From Costus lasius (taxonomy: Eukaryota; Streptophyta; Magnoliopsida; Zingiberales; Costaceae), in NCBI GenBank assembly GCA_027563935.2, contig CM050451.1, positions 106,171,565-106,235,564 on the forward strand: a DNA stretch of 64,000 bases. Reading direction: 5' to 3'. Both the position numbers and the translations under genes were made by a program. Of this stretch, positions 51,237 through 62,383 are shown one piece after another. How positions within the stretch are numbered: the stretch's first letter is position 1; each line of letters begins with the position of its first letter. The notes beneath the pieces are model-generated. The model did not search any database, was not told the DNA's origin, and saw nothing but the letters and a program-made list of their open reading frames with translations.

Positions 51237-51719
51237 TCAGTTTCTCATTCTTGACATCCATGACAGCGCCAGCAGTAGCAAGGAAAGGTCTCCCCGGAAA
51301 GATCTCCCCAGAATGATAGGGAGCCTGTCATCCTCATCAATCTCCAAAATAATAAAATCAGCAGGAATAAAGTAATCTCCTACTTTAACAAGTACATCCT
51401 CTAAAATACCAACTGGGTGGCATACAGATCTGTCTGCAAGCTGTATGAAAATATTAGTTGGTTGCAAATCTCCTAAGTCTAGCCTTTTACAAAGTGAAAG
51501 TGGCATGAGGCTAACGCTTGCTCCTAGATCGCACAAAGCCCTCTGAAAGGACATCTCCCCAATTGGGCAGGGTATGGAGAAACTGCCTGGGTCTTTAAGT
51601 TTCTGAGGGAGCTTGTTCTGAATGATGGCGCTGCACTCCTCAGTAAGTGCAACAGTCCCTTGATCCTCTAGCTTCCTCTTATTTGATAAGATGTCTTTCA
51701 GGAATTTTGCATAAGTCGG
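51237..51719 (-). pseudogene. Outer Athila-like element: aspartic protease fragment
   Basis: It matches the protease part of the inner copy (TYAKFLKDILSNKRKLEDQG onward) and keeps the catalytic-type DLGA motif (about 51519-51530). Compared with the inner copy it carries an extra 14 bp (GGAAAGATCTCCCC) near 51295, a short duplication that breaks the frame after IILGR. On the other side it begins abruptly at the end of the inner element's LTR (51720), which marks the point where the inner element landed. The upstream gag of this copy is at 60205-60798. Confidence 0.85.
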
Positions 51720-53223
51720 TGACACGACCGCAAGTGCACGGTTCTATCGAAGTAATATAAAAGATGTCGAATCCCACAGGGAGCGAAGTTGAGTACTAGA
51801 AAGTCCGAGTCCTAATAGCTAGGCGAATCGAAACATGGGTTTGAGAACAGAAATCGTAAATAAGCAATCACAGATACGTCGGTAGAGAAAAGATATGAGA
51901 GAGAATTCAGGGCTACGGTTTCCACCACAATGATAATCTTAACTGCACAAGAAAGATATTAGCTAATTGGTTTATTGTTTTTGCAAAAGGAGTCTAACCC
52001 TAGGGTACAAGATGCCCTCTCTCGAGTGAAACACCCCAGTGTTCGTCTTAGACCGACCTCCTACTCTCGCGGTGGGTCGTTCTAAGGCGAACCCAATGAG
52101 TTCTATAGCAGACTATGAAATCCTCGAGCGAGGACAAAGCACTCTCGTGTCGAGGTCTCGCAAGTTTTACTTGGAGGTTCGACCCTTACGATCCTTCTCT
52201 CGATATGAATCGTAACGGCTAACACGTGAAAATATTCGGCCAAGATAAAATCATGAAATAAGTATGTCGAAGTAAAATATGTTCACAAGTTTATACCAAA
52301 GAACGAAAATAGATACAAAGTTTGCAGTTAAAATAATCAAAGGGTTTCCACCAAGCCCTGAAATAGGGTTTATGCTACAATTGTCATTGAAATACTCAAA
52401 ATCTCTCTTTTAATGACAAAAAAGTATAAGAAAACGAAGCTAAGGGGAAGGAGACGATGAACCGAAGGAATCCTGAAGAAATCGTGATGATCGTGTGTCT
52501 CAATCGCCGAAAATCTCTAAAAATCGCCTTTGTCGCCGTGTTCTTCCGCTCGCCTCTGTTATTCGCGTAAATGCTCAATGATTAGGTCATAAAAATTGGG
52601 GCTGTTATGTCCTCTGCGTTCACCTCTGAAAGAGCTTTCCATAGACACCTTACTTGCCTAATTTGGCCTCCGAACGGGTGAGAAATCGAAGGAAAACCGA
52701 GTGTGGGTCGGGTTGCTCGCGAGCCTGGGTTAGAATCACGGTGAACCCCGCCGGGTTCACCTGGCTGTGATGTCTTCTGAGGGTTCGGCTAAAAGAAGCA
52801 CGGTGAACCCCGCTGGGTTCACCTGGCCATGATGTGTTCTGGACAGTTTTTCGGTCAAATGGAATTCTAGTGAACCCCGCTGGGGTTCACCCGGCCATGA
52901 TGTTCTCTGTGAGATACGCAGGCTGGCGATTGGGATGGTGAACCCCACGGGGTTCACCTGGCCGTGATTGTCAGGCTAACTCCAAATAAGCCCAAATTTG
53001 ACAGGCAGCTTGTTTTCCACACAAGAAATCATCCCGCGGCCTCAGAATCTTCAAAATATGTCGAAAAAATGGCGTTTTTATCTGAAATTCAATAAAAGTG
53101 CCAAAAAGTGAAGATTCCGAAGATATGAAGGAAATAAGGCTATAATGAGTATAAAAGTGTTAAAATAAGCCTAGATTTAGCATGAAATAACTATGAAAAT
53201 CACTACCAAAAAGCGATGTATCA
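51720..53223 (-). mobile_element. 3' LTR of the inner Athila-like element (full length)
   Basis: A 1504-bp LTR, plus-strand ends TGACACGACCGC and GCGATGTATCA, so it reads TGATAC...GTGTCA on its own strand. It matches the LTRs at 60945-62383 and 59949-60204. Just outside, on the internal side, lies AAGTCTGGAGTATTT, a candidate polypurine tract. It contains four palindromic repeat units (52738-52970). Non-coding apart from chance frames. Confidence 0.9.
52738..52970. repeat. Four-unit palindrome array in the 3' LTR of the inner element
   Basis: Units start at about 52740, 52801, 52868 and 52937, 61-69 bp apart. Each has a core of the form GGTGAACCCC-N(2-3)-GGGGTTCACC, often inside a wider complementarity CACGG...CCGTG. 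Spacer sequences between cores differ from unit to unit. The LTR at 60945-62383 has three units instead of four. Confidence 0.92.
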
Positions 53224-54472
53224 AAATACTCCAGACTTAAATCTTTGCTTGTCCTCAAGCAATAAAATAAGATAAAATACAGGATAGGTATAAGAACAAT
53301 CTTTTGTATCAAGGTATACATCTAAGTTAGAAAAATATTTAATAGCAATCCATGATCTAATCAGGAGAAATCAAGTAAATGGTTGTTTTAAGTGTTCAAT
53401 AGTTTGATCCCACAATAGCTAGATGTCAAACAACCTAGTAAGCAGCGAACATAGGATTCAACCAAGCCTACACACCACACTCATGCAATTCTAGTATTTC
53501 CAAATCAAATCGTTGGGGTTAACTCCAATGTTTTATGTGGAGTATGATATACTGATTATTGCATTAGACTTCAACTCATAACCTTAGGTACCATTGCCAA
53601 TTTTTCGCAATGCCAAGTAGAGGAGTCTTTTTATTAATTTCATTTCACATCCTTTAGATTTCAACTCACATCCTTCGGTACCACTGCAAATTTTGGCAGT
53701 GCCAAGTAGAGGAATCTAAGGGTGATGATTTATTTATTATTTTTTTTTAATAACATATCCTTTCTAACAAATGAAGTGTTTCCCCAACAACAGAGAGGAA
53801 TTCAAAGAATAACTAAGTAAATGTGTATCTCAATATGATTCTCATGTAAGTTGCAAGCTCGAATTGATTCAACAATCATATCAATGTTTGACCCACTAAT
53901 GAACATCTCAAAATCAATCCAAATCACAAAATTTCTAAATCATAAAACATATGGATATGGTCAAACAGTATTTCTAACAAGGAGGTATACTCCAGACTTA
54001 ATTTTTTGATTATTCTCAACCAATCAAGTATTCAACTTTAAAAATTTCGAAATAGCTTTCATAGGACAAATCTCATGATAGACGCATGAATTCACGAATA
54101 ATAAGCATCATAACATCATTCAAGATTTTCATAGCATGAAATCACAATCATCATAGCAAAGTACTGATATAAGCATGAAAGTAAAGTGCAAAGTGTCATA
54201 CATAACTGTCATAGAGTGGGGCCTGAAGATGTGGACTAGGCCCACGAATATAATGGCATATAAGATACAATGCCACATAATATCCAACCGTCACAAAATA
54301 AAAACATCCATCCAAACATAGCAAGTCAAGAGAACACACTCAAATAGCCACATGAAGCAAGAAAATAGAAATCGAAATATAGAAAGCTCACCCACTGTAA
54401 AATTTTGCATAGTCCTCTATGCAATACCATGATGTGAGAGGAGTGGATGCTGAAACAGATATCCGGGGGCAG
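53224..54472 (-). mobile_element. 3' untranslated region of the inner Athila-like element
   Basis: Non-coding internal DNA between ORF3 and the 3' LTR. It ends at the candidate polypurine tract next to 53223. A second copy of the ACTCCAGACTTAA phrase lies at 53990, and an imperfect direct repeat is built on TTCAACTCA-A-CCTT-GGTACCA (53571 and 53658). Athila elements usually have a long stretch of this sort here. Confidence 0.75.
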
Positions 54473-56148
54473 CTACTTCTTTTTGCGCGAGCGGGAGCCA
54501 GAAGCTCTCGAGCTCGAGCTCTTCTTCTTCCCACGCGCACTATAATCTGGCTCAACTCCTCATTTGAAGGAAAAACGCTGTCGGAGGAGATGTCCATCTG
54601 AGCCCTGTGCTCCTCGGATGCGAAAGTGAGGCGTTCATCTATCGCGGATAGCTTCCCCCAAATAGAGCTCAACATTTTGTGCTAGCGTTGCATACCAGCT
54701 TCATTTGATTCCCATCGAGCGGCGTAGTCCTGCTGCATGTGAGAGATAGTGGTGTCCATGTGATCGATCAACTCTCTTTGCTGGAGCTGTTCCTCCTTGA
54801 TTTCCTGCAACACAGATATCATGAAATCGCGAGAAGAGGTACCGCCAAAAGAGAATGCTCCCGGTACTGGTGGTGCTGTGTCTACTGGATCGGGCTGTGC
54901 GTCCTCAACTGGCTGGATGCGCCAGTTTCCACGAACGCGGATAGATGTGCGCTCTGGATTTGGCAAAGGCAAGTAGAAGGGGCTCCCCTTGAATGTCACA
55001 CAATATGAATCTCCCTTGTGTATAATCAGCTTCATGGCAATGCAGGACTCGATGTCGAGCCTGTTGTTGCCGGTAGCCTCCAATGTGCTATAGGGAATGA
55101 TGCCGAGGGAAACTGCCAGAGGTGTGATCAAGCCGTCAATAACTATCGCCCCCCTCAAAGAACGGGCGACGCAGCTGAAATGCTTTGCCAAATAATATCC
55201 TGAATCGACTCTAAAACTGTGGAGCATGCACCAGATATAAAATAATTCAGTCTGTCGAACCATACCGTCACTTTCACCGTGGCCGAAGAGAGTGTGGGCC
55301 AATACGCGGTGAACGTACTTGATCACTGGGTTGCACAGACTGGAAGCACGAGCTGTGTGAGCGGAGTAGATGTGCTCGTTAGTGACAGCGCCCCAGAAGT
55401 TTTGCTCACTATACTCAGTGGGGACTCTGCGTGCACTAGGCTCTGGAAAACCGTAAATATCGCGAAACTGTGAAAGAGTGAGGATGTGTTCGATATTACC
55501 CAGGCGGAAGGATAGATGGCCTGGATCATCCTCAAGTATAGGATCAGCTTTAACTTCCAATGAACTCAGAAACTCCAGTGTGGTACTGATGTAGGTGGGT
55601 GAGAATAGCTGCTGAAATTGCTCCCACCCTATGGATGCATATATCAAGTCAAAGTCTCCAAGCATCCCTAGCATCTGTAAGGTAGTTCGATCAAGATACC
55701 GCGTATTGAGCACGCGGCGTTGTCGCAGAATTTGATACCGTGCCTCTTGCGCAGCGTTCCGGAAGATAATCCCGAACTCGTTCGGGGGAGACACGTATGG
55801 CTGTGGTCGGCTAGCGGGTGTGCGACTGCGACGAGATGAAGAACCTGGCGTAGCCGAAGAAGGCCGGTAGGAAGGAGGTGTAGGCGTCAAATCATACTCC
55901 TCGTCGTCCGTGGCAGACGAATCTGACAGCGCCTGTTGAGGGCGTGAAGTTCTCTTGCTGGCCATGGCCTTCGTCCTTGGAGGCATTGTTGCTGGGCTGA
56001 TCGGAAGGTGGTTGGTAAGTGTCGACTGTAAGATCTGGTCGGCGGTGCTCACAAAACGGAAGTAGTGGCAGTTCAGAAGAAGTCGGCGAGAAAAGTCGAT
56101 ACGAAAATCCGGTGTGAAAGAGGCGAGAATAGCATGATCAGACTGCAA
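54473..56148 (-). pseudogene. Inner Athila-like element: ORF3 (Athila-specific protein), broken
   Basis: A plant-specific protein carried by Athila-type elements, whose role is unknown; it lies where retroviruses have an envelope gene. The likely start is the ATG at 55984-55986 (MPPRTKAMASKRTSRPQQAL), though the frame is open from 56148. After a Ser/Pro-rich N-terminus comes the conserved block from about FGIIFRNAAQEARYQIL to RVRGNWRI, then a predicted coiled coil (VLQEIKEEQLQQRELIDHMD). There are two breaks: an in-frame TAG at about 54676-54681 and a frameshift near 54555, after which the basic tail (EPDYSARGKKKSSSSRASGS) resumes in another frame and stops at 54473. I see no signal peptide or transmembrane segment. 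Confidence 0.85.
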
Positions 56149-56473
56149 GGAATCGTAAATCAGAACCTGAGAGATCGCCGTTGAGTGTTGAGAAGGAAAG
56201 AAGGCGGCACGATCCGGTCGATTTCGTCGAAAACGGTTGGCGGCGGCGATCGGCTGAAAAACTCGAAGAACAACGGATGCGTAAAAACTGAGATCGCGAC
56301 TTGCTTAGAGAAGATACCAGAAAAGGGAAGTCCGGATCGAAGCCCCGAGGATCTTCTTTGTGTTTTGAGCAGATCGGAGAGAGGCACAATCGACGGGATT
56401 TCACCGAGATTGGAGGGCGGCGGAAACTTTACGCGTGCGATGCCCTAACTCGGCTGAGCACGACTCGAAATTC

Positions 56474-56782
56474 TGGTGAACCCGCCCGGGTTCACCAGCC
56501 CGTGAAGTTTACTGAGTTCGGGTGGATGCAACAGAAGCACGGGTGAACCTGCTGGGGTTCACCGACCCGTGAAGCATTCTGGAAAATTTCTGGTCTTCGG
56601 AATCGTGGTGAACCCCATGGGGTTCACCTGCCTATGAAGCTTACTGGATAGTTTCTGCGCATATAGAATACCGGTGAACCCCCTGGGGTTCACCTGCCCG
56701 TGAAGTCCTCTGGTTACAAAGCCTGGGCAGACTGTACAGTACACGTCACGGTGAACCCCATGGGGTTCACCAAGCCGTGATG
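56474..56782. repeat. Five-unit palindrome array in the inner element's internal region
   Basis: Cores GGTGAAC-CC/GG-GTTCACC begin at about 56474, 56541, 56607, 56673 and 56750, spaced 66-77 bp. Most are followed by TGCCCGTGAAG or a close variant. They lie in the non-coding stretch between the pol remnant and ORF3, not in an LTR, but are built on the same core as the LTR arrays. Centres vary (CCATGG, CCCTGG, GCTGG), while the arms are kept. Confidence 0.92.
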
Positions 56783-57045
56783 TGATGTTCACTGGATGCT
56801 CGGAAAAATTTGGAAAAATTCTGGAAAAATTCCCATGTGCAACCTCTTCTTCCTACAACATATAGAGATATCAAATTAGTAGCAATCCCTTCTAGAAAAG
56901 CAAAAATAAAAGAAAAACAAAACTATGATCTAAAACACTAACTAATGACAAAGAAAAATTATGCATAAGAATTAAAATCATCCAAAAACTTGGGTTGCCT
57001 CCCAAGAGCGCTAGGTTTAGGTCGGTAGCTCGACCATAAGAGTTT

Positions 57046-59802
57046 TCAAAGTTTCAAATCCGGGGGATCTGAGAGAGCTAAAACTTCCTCTCTCTCTACT
57101 CGCTCATCTACAAAGTAATGCTTGAGGCGGTGCCTGTTAACTGTGAAGCTTCCAGTTCGTTCTGTCCAAATTGTGATAGCACCATATGGTTGAACTTTCT
57201 GAACTGTGAAAGGTTTGGACCACCTTGTGCGAAGTTTTCCTGGGAACAATCGAAGTCGTGAATTGAACAGCAGTACTTTGTCTCCCTCATGAAATTCCTT
57301 CTTTGCTATGCGCTTGTCGTGCCAAAACTTGGTACGTGCTTTGTAGCTCTTGGCGTTCTTGGTCGAGGTTGTCGAGGTAAGTTCCAACGGGTCCACGTCT
57401 CTTCCAGGCGGCTCAATATCCTGCGCGGCTTTCTCCACAATGTCCACCCTACAGCATGTACCTGCAAGAGAAGGTTTTTTCAAAGCATGAGTAAGATCAA
57501 ATTGAATGGCATTGCCACAGATGTTCAAGGCCAATTTTCCATTCTTGACATCCATGACAACGCCAGCAGTGGCAAGAAAAGGTCTCCCCAAAATGATCGG
57601 GAGCCTATCATCCTCATCAATTTCCAAAACAATAAAGTCGGCAGGAATAAAGTAATCTCCTACTTTAACAGGTACGTCCTCAAGAATACCAACTGGGTAA
57701 CGCACAGATCGGTCTGCAAGCTGTATAGAAATGTTAGTTGGATGCAAATCCCCTAAGTCTAGCCTTTTACAAAGTGATAGTGGCATGAGGCTGACGCTTG
57801 CTCTTAAGTCGCACAGAGCCCTCTGAAAAGACATCTCCCCAATCTGGCAAGGTATGGAAAAACTGCCGAGGTCTTTAAGCTTTTGAGGTAGCTTGTTCTG
57901 AATGATGGCGCTGCACTCCTCAGTAAGTGCAATGGTCCCTTGATCCTCTAGCTTTCTCTTGTTTGATAAAATGTCTTTCAGAAATTTCGCATAAGTCGGC
58001 ATCTGTGAAAGAGCATCAACAAAAGGGATGTTAATGTAGAGTTTCTTCAAAACCTCTAAAAACTTATCAAACTGCTTGTCCAATTTAGCCTTGACAAGCC
58101 TCTGTGGAAAGGGAATCAGTGGCTTATATGCTGGCGGTCCCACATAGGGCCACTCCTCTTCAGCTGGTTCAGATGCCACCGATGTCACATCAGTATTCGG
58201 TTCCGCAGGTTCTGGTATTGACTCTTCTATCTTGTCATCTGTCAGCATCTTCGGGTCTTCTAATTGCTTACCGCTCCGAGTGGAGATTGCATTGCACTGC
58301 TCCCTCGGGTTTACCTCAGGCTGGGATGGTAACTTCCCTGGTGCTCTGGAAGATGAGCTAGCTTGCTGGGCTAACTGGCTCTCTAGCATCTTATTGTGTG
58401 TCTCTAGGGAATCCATCCTGGTCATCATCATCTTTATCATGTCTGTAAGTCCTTCAAGTTGCTTGCCCAGATTTGAATCATTGTTCGGTCTTGGCTGTTG
58501 CTGCGGTGGTGGCGGTGCATTATAGTTTCTAGCTTGGAATCCTAGTGGTCTGAAGTTGCTCTGTTGGGGTTGCCTAAAGTTTCCTTGTGGGGGCTGTGTT
58601 TGCTGTGGTGGTACTTGTCCAGGTTGTATTGGCTGAGTTATCCGGTAAGAGAAATTTGGATGGTTGCGCCATCCTGGATTATAGTAGTTGGAATAAGGGT
58701 TGTTGTTCTGGTTGAAATTTTCAACTGCATTCAACTGCTCAGGATGCGACGCAGTCATCTGTCCATCTTTCACCTGGCAATCTGCTCCTGCATGACCTAC
58801 AACTCCACAGACCTCACAAGAAATAGCATTAATATCCATAGAATTACCAAACCAAGAATCAAGCTTTCTAGTCAAATTATCCACCTTAGCTGTAAGTGCA
58901 GTAAGAGAGTCTAGGTCATACTTACCTGACTTCTTAGTAGAAGTACCTCTCTCAGATGTCCATTGGTAATGGTTAATCGCCATATCCTCGAGAAGGTGCA
59001 TTGCATCCTCAACTCCCCTATTCATCAAAGCGCCTCCTGCTGCAGCGTCCACTGTAAGCCTTGTGTTGTAATCCAAACCGCTGTAGAACGTTTGGATCAA
59101 AACCCAAGTCTCAACTCCATGATGTGGACACATCCTTTGGAGCTCCTTAAACCTCTCTCAAGTTTCGTATAGAGACTCTCCATCCTTTTGCATGAAGCTC
59201 GTTATCTGATTTCGCAATTGGATTGTTTTTGATGGAGGGAAGTACTTGGAGAGAAAGGCTTGAGAAAGCTCTGTCCATGTTCTTATCGAAGTAGCAGGTA
59301 GTGTGTGCAGCCAAGCTCTCGCCCTATCTCTCAGAGAGAAGAGAAATAGTCGCAACCTGATAGCATCAGCAGACACTCCATTAATTTTCAACATATCGCA
59401 ATATTCCAAAAAAATAGAAAGGGGCATGTTGGGGTCCTCAAGAGGAGAACCACCAAACTGATTCTGTTGCACCATAGAAAGAAGAGCAGGTTTTATTTCA
59501 AAATTGTTGGCCTCAACGGCGGGCCTAGCAATTCCTGATTGAAAACCATAAGTGTAGGGAGTAGAATAATCCTTCAATGTCCTGTTGTTGTTATAGGTGT
59601 TGCCCATTGGTTGTTGTGCTCGTTCATTGTTCACTTCAATCTGAATGTGTTCCATCTGACTTTCTCCTCCAGGATGGTTCATGATTTCTTTCTTCAGAAT
59701 TTCATTTTGTTTTCTTCTCAACCTGAAGGTGCGCTCGATCTCAAGGTCAATATCAATGAGCGCTTCTGCCCTAGAACTTCTTTGCATAAAATGGTCAGTC
59801 AA
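57046..59802 (-). pseudogene. Inner Athila-like element: gag-protease joined to the integrase tail
   Basis: Starts MTDHFMQRSSRAEALIDIDL. Gag has the usual DPNMPLSIFLEYCDMLKING and AWLHTLPATSIRTWTELSQA blocks, then an in-frame stop (TGA at 59158-59160, where Trp is expected), then continues in the same frame with the knuckle CEVCGVVGHAGADC. Protease follows, but its catalytic DLGA reads DLRA because a GGA codon became AGA at 57802-57804. After VDPLEL (about 57380) the frame passes straight into the integrase C-terminal tail (YKARTKFWHDKRIAKKEFHE ... PYGAI), so reverse transcriptase, RNase H and the integrase core are deleted. The element is therefore defective in at least three ways. Confidence 0.9.
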
Positions 59803-59924
59803 AATTATAAAGTTCTAAGACAGCAAGTAAGCAAAGAGAATAAGTAAATAGCAGTACAATAAAGAAAAACTAACCTATAGCCTAGTCTACCAATTCTCGA
59901 AAATATAATAATATCAAACGTTGC

Positions 59925-59942
59925 TCCCCGGCAACGGCGCCA
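59925..59942 (-). other. Primer binding site of the inner element (tRNA-Asp type)
   Basis: The plus strand reads TCCCCGGCAACGGCGCCA, so the element strand reads TGGCGCCGTTGCCGGGGA, complementary to the 3' end of plant tRNA-Asp. It starts a few bases after the LTR end, as required for minus-strand priming. This primer choice is typical of Athila/Tat-type Ty3 elements. Confidence 0.9.
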
Positions 59943-59948
59943 AAAACT

Positions 59949-60204
59949 TGACACGACCGCAAGTGCACGGTTATATCGAAGTAATATAAAAGATGTCGAA
60001 TCCCACAGGGAGCGAAGTTGAGTACTAGAAAGTCTGAGTCCTAATAGCTAGGCAAATCGAAATGTGGGTTTGAGAACAGAAATCATAAATAAGCAATCAC
60101 AAATACGTCGGTAGAGAAAAGATATGAGAGAGAATTCAGGGCTACAGCTTTCACCACAATGATAATCTTAACCGCACAAGAAAGATATTAGTTAATTGGT
60201 TTAT
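59949..60204 (-). mobile_element. 5' LTR of the inner element, truncated to its last 256 bp
   Basis: It matches the first 256 bp (plus-strand order) of the LTR at 51720, including TGACACGACCGCAAGTGCAC and CACAAGAAAGATATTAG-TAA. At 60204/60205 it switches abruptly to gag sequence of the outer copy (TCTGATTTCGCAATTG). About 1.25 kb of this LTR is lost at the joint. Confidence 0.9.
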
Positions 60205-60798
60205 CTGATTTCGCAATTGAATTGTCTTTGATGGAGGGAAGTACTTGGAGAGAAAGGCTTGAGAAAGCTCTGCCCATGTTCTTATCGAAGCTGCAGGTAG
60301 TGTGTGCAGCCAAGCTCTCGCCCTGTCCCTCAGAGAGAAGGGAAATAGTCGCAACCTGATCGCATCAGCAGACACACCGTTAATTTTCAACATATCACAA
60401 TATTTTAGAAAAATAGAGAGGTGCATCTTGGGGTCCTCAAGAGGAGAATCACCAAATTGGTTTTGTTGCACCATAGAAAGAAGAGCAGGTTTTATTTCGA
60501 AGTTATTGGCCTCAACAGCGGGCCTAGCAATTCCTGATTGAAAACCATAAGTGTAAGGAGTAGAGTAATCTTTTAATGTCCTATTGTTATAGTTGTTTCC
60601 CATTGGTTGTGGTACTCGGTCATTGTTCACGTCAAGCTGAATGTGCTCCATCTGATTTTCTCCTTCTGGATGGTTCATGACTTCTTTCTTCAGAATTTGA
60701 TTTTGCTTCCTTCTTGTCCTGAAGGTGCGCTCGATCTCTGGATCAATGTCAAAGAATGTACCTGCCCTAGAACTTCTTTGCATAAAATGGTCAGTCAA
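60205..60798 (-). pseudogene. Outer Athila-like element: gag N-terminal fragment
   Basis: Starts MTDHFMQRSSRAGTFFDIDP and is parallel to the inner gag with scattered differences. It ends after SKTIQLRNQI, where the truncated inner LTR begins. The next outer segment appears at 51719, so about 1.2 kb of outer gag and early protease is missing. The start codon and the first 195 codons or so are open. Confidence 0.88.
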
Positions 60799-60920
60799 GG
60801 TTATAAAGTTCTAAGACAGCAAGTAAATAAAGAGAAAAAGAAAATAACAGTGCAGTAAAGAAAAACTAACCTAAAACCTAGTATACCAATTCTCAGAAAT
60901 ATACTAATATCAACCGTTAA

Positions 60921-60938
60921 TCCCCGGCAACGGCGCCA
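60921..60938 (-). other. Primer binding site of the outer element (tRNA-Asp type)
   Basis: Same 18-base site as at 59925-59942, placed a few bases inside the LTR end at 60945 and ahead of the outer gag. This confirms that the LTR at 60945-62383 is the 5' LTR of the outer copy. Confidence 0.9.
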
Positions 60939-60944
60939 AAAAGT

Positions 60945-62383
60945 TGACACGTCCCGCAAGTGCCCGGTTATGTTGAAGTAATATAAAAGATATCGAATCC
61001 CACAGGGAACAAGGTTGAGTACCAGAAAATCCGAGTCCTAATAGCTAAGCGAATCGATATGTGGTTTCAAAAACAGAAATTGTAAACAAACAATCACGAC
61101 TATGACGATAGAGAGAAAATATGAGAGAGATATCAGGGCTACGGTTTCCACCACAATGATAATCTTAATCATACAAGAAAGATATTAATTATTTAGTTTA
61201 TTGGTTTTGCATAAAAAGTCTAGCTCTAGGGTACAAGGTGCCCTCTCTCGAGTGCACACCCCGGTGTTTGTGTTAGACCAACCTCCTACTCTCGCGGTGG
61301 ATCGTTCTAAGACGAACCCAATGAGTTCTATGGCAGACTGCGAAATCTTCGAGCGAAGACCAAGCACTCTCGTGTCGAGGTCTCGCAAGTTTTACTAAGA
61401 GATTCCACCCTTACGATCCTTCTCTCGATATGAATCGTAACGGCTAACACGTGAAAATACTCGGCCAAGGTAAAATCACGAAATAAATACGTCAAAGTAA
61501 AATATGCTCACAATTCATTCCAAATAATGAAAATAGATACAAAGTTTGCGATCAAAATCATCAAAGGGCTTCAACCAAGCCCTGAAATAGGGTTTACGCT
61601 ACAATCATCATTGAAACGCTCAAAATCTCTCTTTTAATGAAAGGAAAAGTACAAGGAAATGAATCTAAGAGGAAGGAAACGATGAACCAAAGGAATTCTG
61701 AAGAAATCGTGATGATCTTGTGTCTCAATTTCCGAAAATCTTCAAAAATTGCCTCGTTGCCGTGTTCTTCCGCCCGCGCCACTTCCTTGCCAAATTTCTC
61801 CCTCGATATTTTGGGTAAGAAAATTAGGGCTTTTATATCCCACGCATTCGCCTCTGAAAGATCTTTCCATAGACACCTCACTTGCCAAATTCGAATTCCA
61901 ATCGGGTGAGAAATCATGGAAAAATCGAGTGAAACTCGGTCTCGCTCGCGACTAGGTTGGAATCATGGGTGAACCCCGCCGGGTTCACCTGCCCGTGATT
62001 CTCTCTGTGAAGTTCTGAGCGAAAGAAGCGCGGTGAACCCCGCCGGGTTCACCTGGCCGTGTTTTTTACTATGCAATTCTCAGCTTACAAGATCTGGTGA
62101 ACCCCACGGGGTTCACCTGGCCGTATTTTTCATACCAACTCCGTTTAAGCTCAAATTTGATGTGTGACCTCGTCTTCATACAAGAAATCGTCCCATGGCC
62201 TTAGAATCTTTAAAATATGTCGAAAAAAGGGCGTTTTTACCTGAAATTCCATAAAAGTGCCAAAAAGTGAAGATTTCGAAGATATGAATGAAATAAGCTT
62301 ATAAAGAGTATAAAAGTGTCAAAATAAGCCTAGATTTATCATGAAATGACCATCAAAATTACTACCAAAATGCGAGGCATCAA
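60945..62383 (-). mobile_element. 5' LTR of the outer Athila-like element
   Basis: A 1439-bp LTR, plus-strand ends TGACACGTCCCGC and GCGAGGCATCA. It aligns along its length with the LTR at 51720-53223 but has clear differences, including three palindromic units instead of four. Outside its right end the gag of a different element begins at once (62384), showing where this copy inserted. A matching 5-bp duplication cannot be tested because the other end is deleted. Confidence 0.9.
61966..62135. repeat. Three-unit palindrome array in the outer LTR
   Basis: Cores GGTGAACCCC-N-GGGTTCACC start at about 61970, 62032 and 62096, each followed by TG-CCGTG or TGGCCGT. Spacing is 62-64 bp. The first two cores have the centre GCC, the third AC. 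Confidence 0.9.

Noticed and set aside
52738..52970. Regularly spaced palindromes resembling a CRISPR array
   Set aside because: The DNA is a plant nuclear LTR; the units are imperfect, the spacing varies, the same motifs lie in another LTR and in an internal region, and no cas genes exist here.
54473..56148. ORF3 as a retroviral envelope gene
   Set aside because: Its position fits, but there is no signal peptide, transmembrane helix or cleavage site; it matches the Athila-specific plant protein instead.
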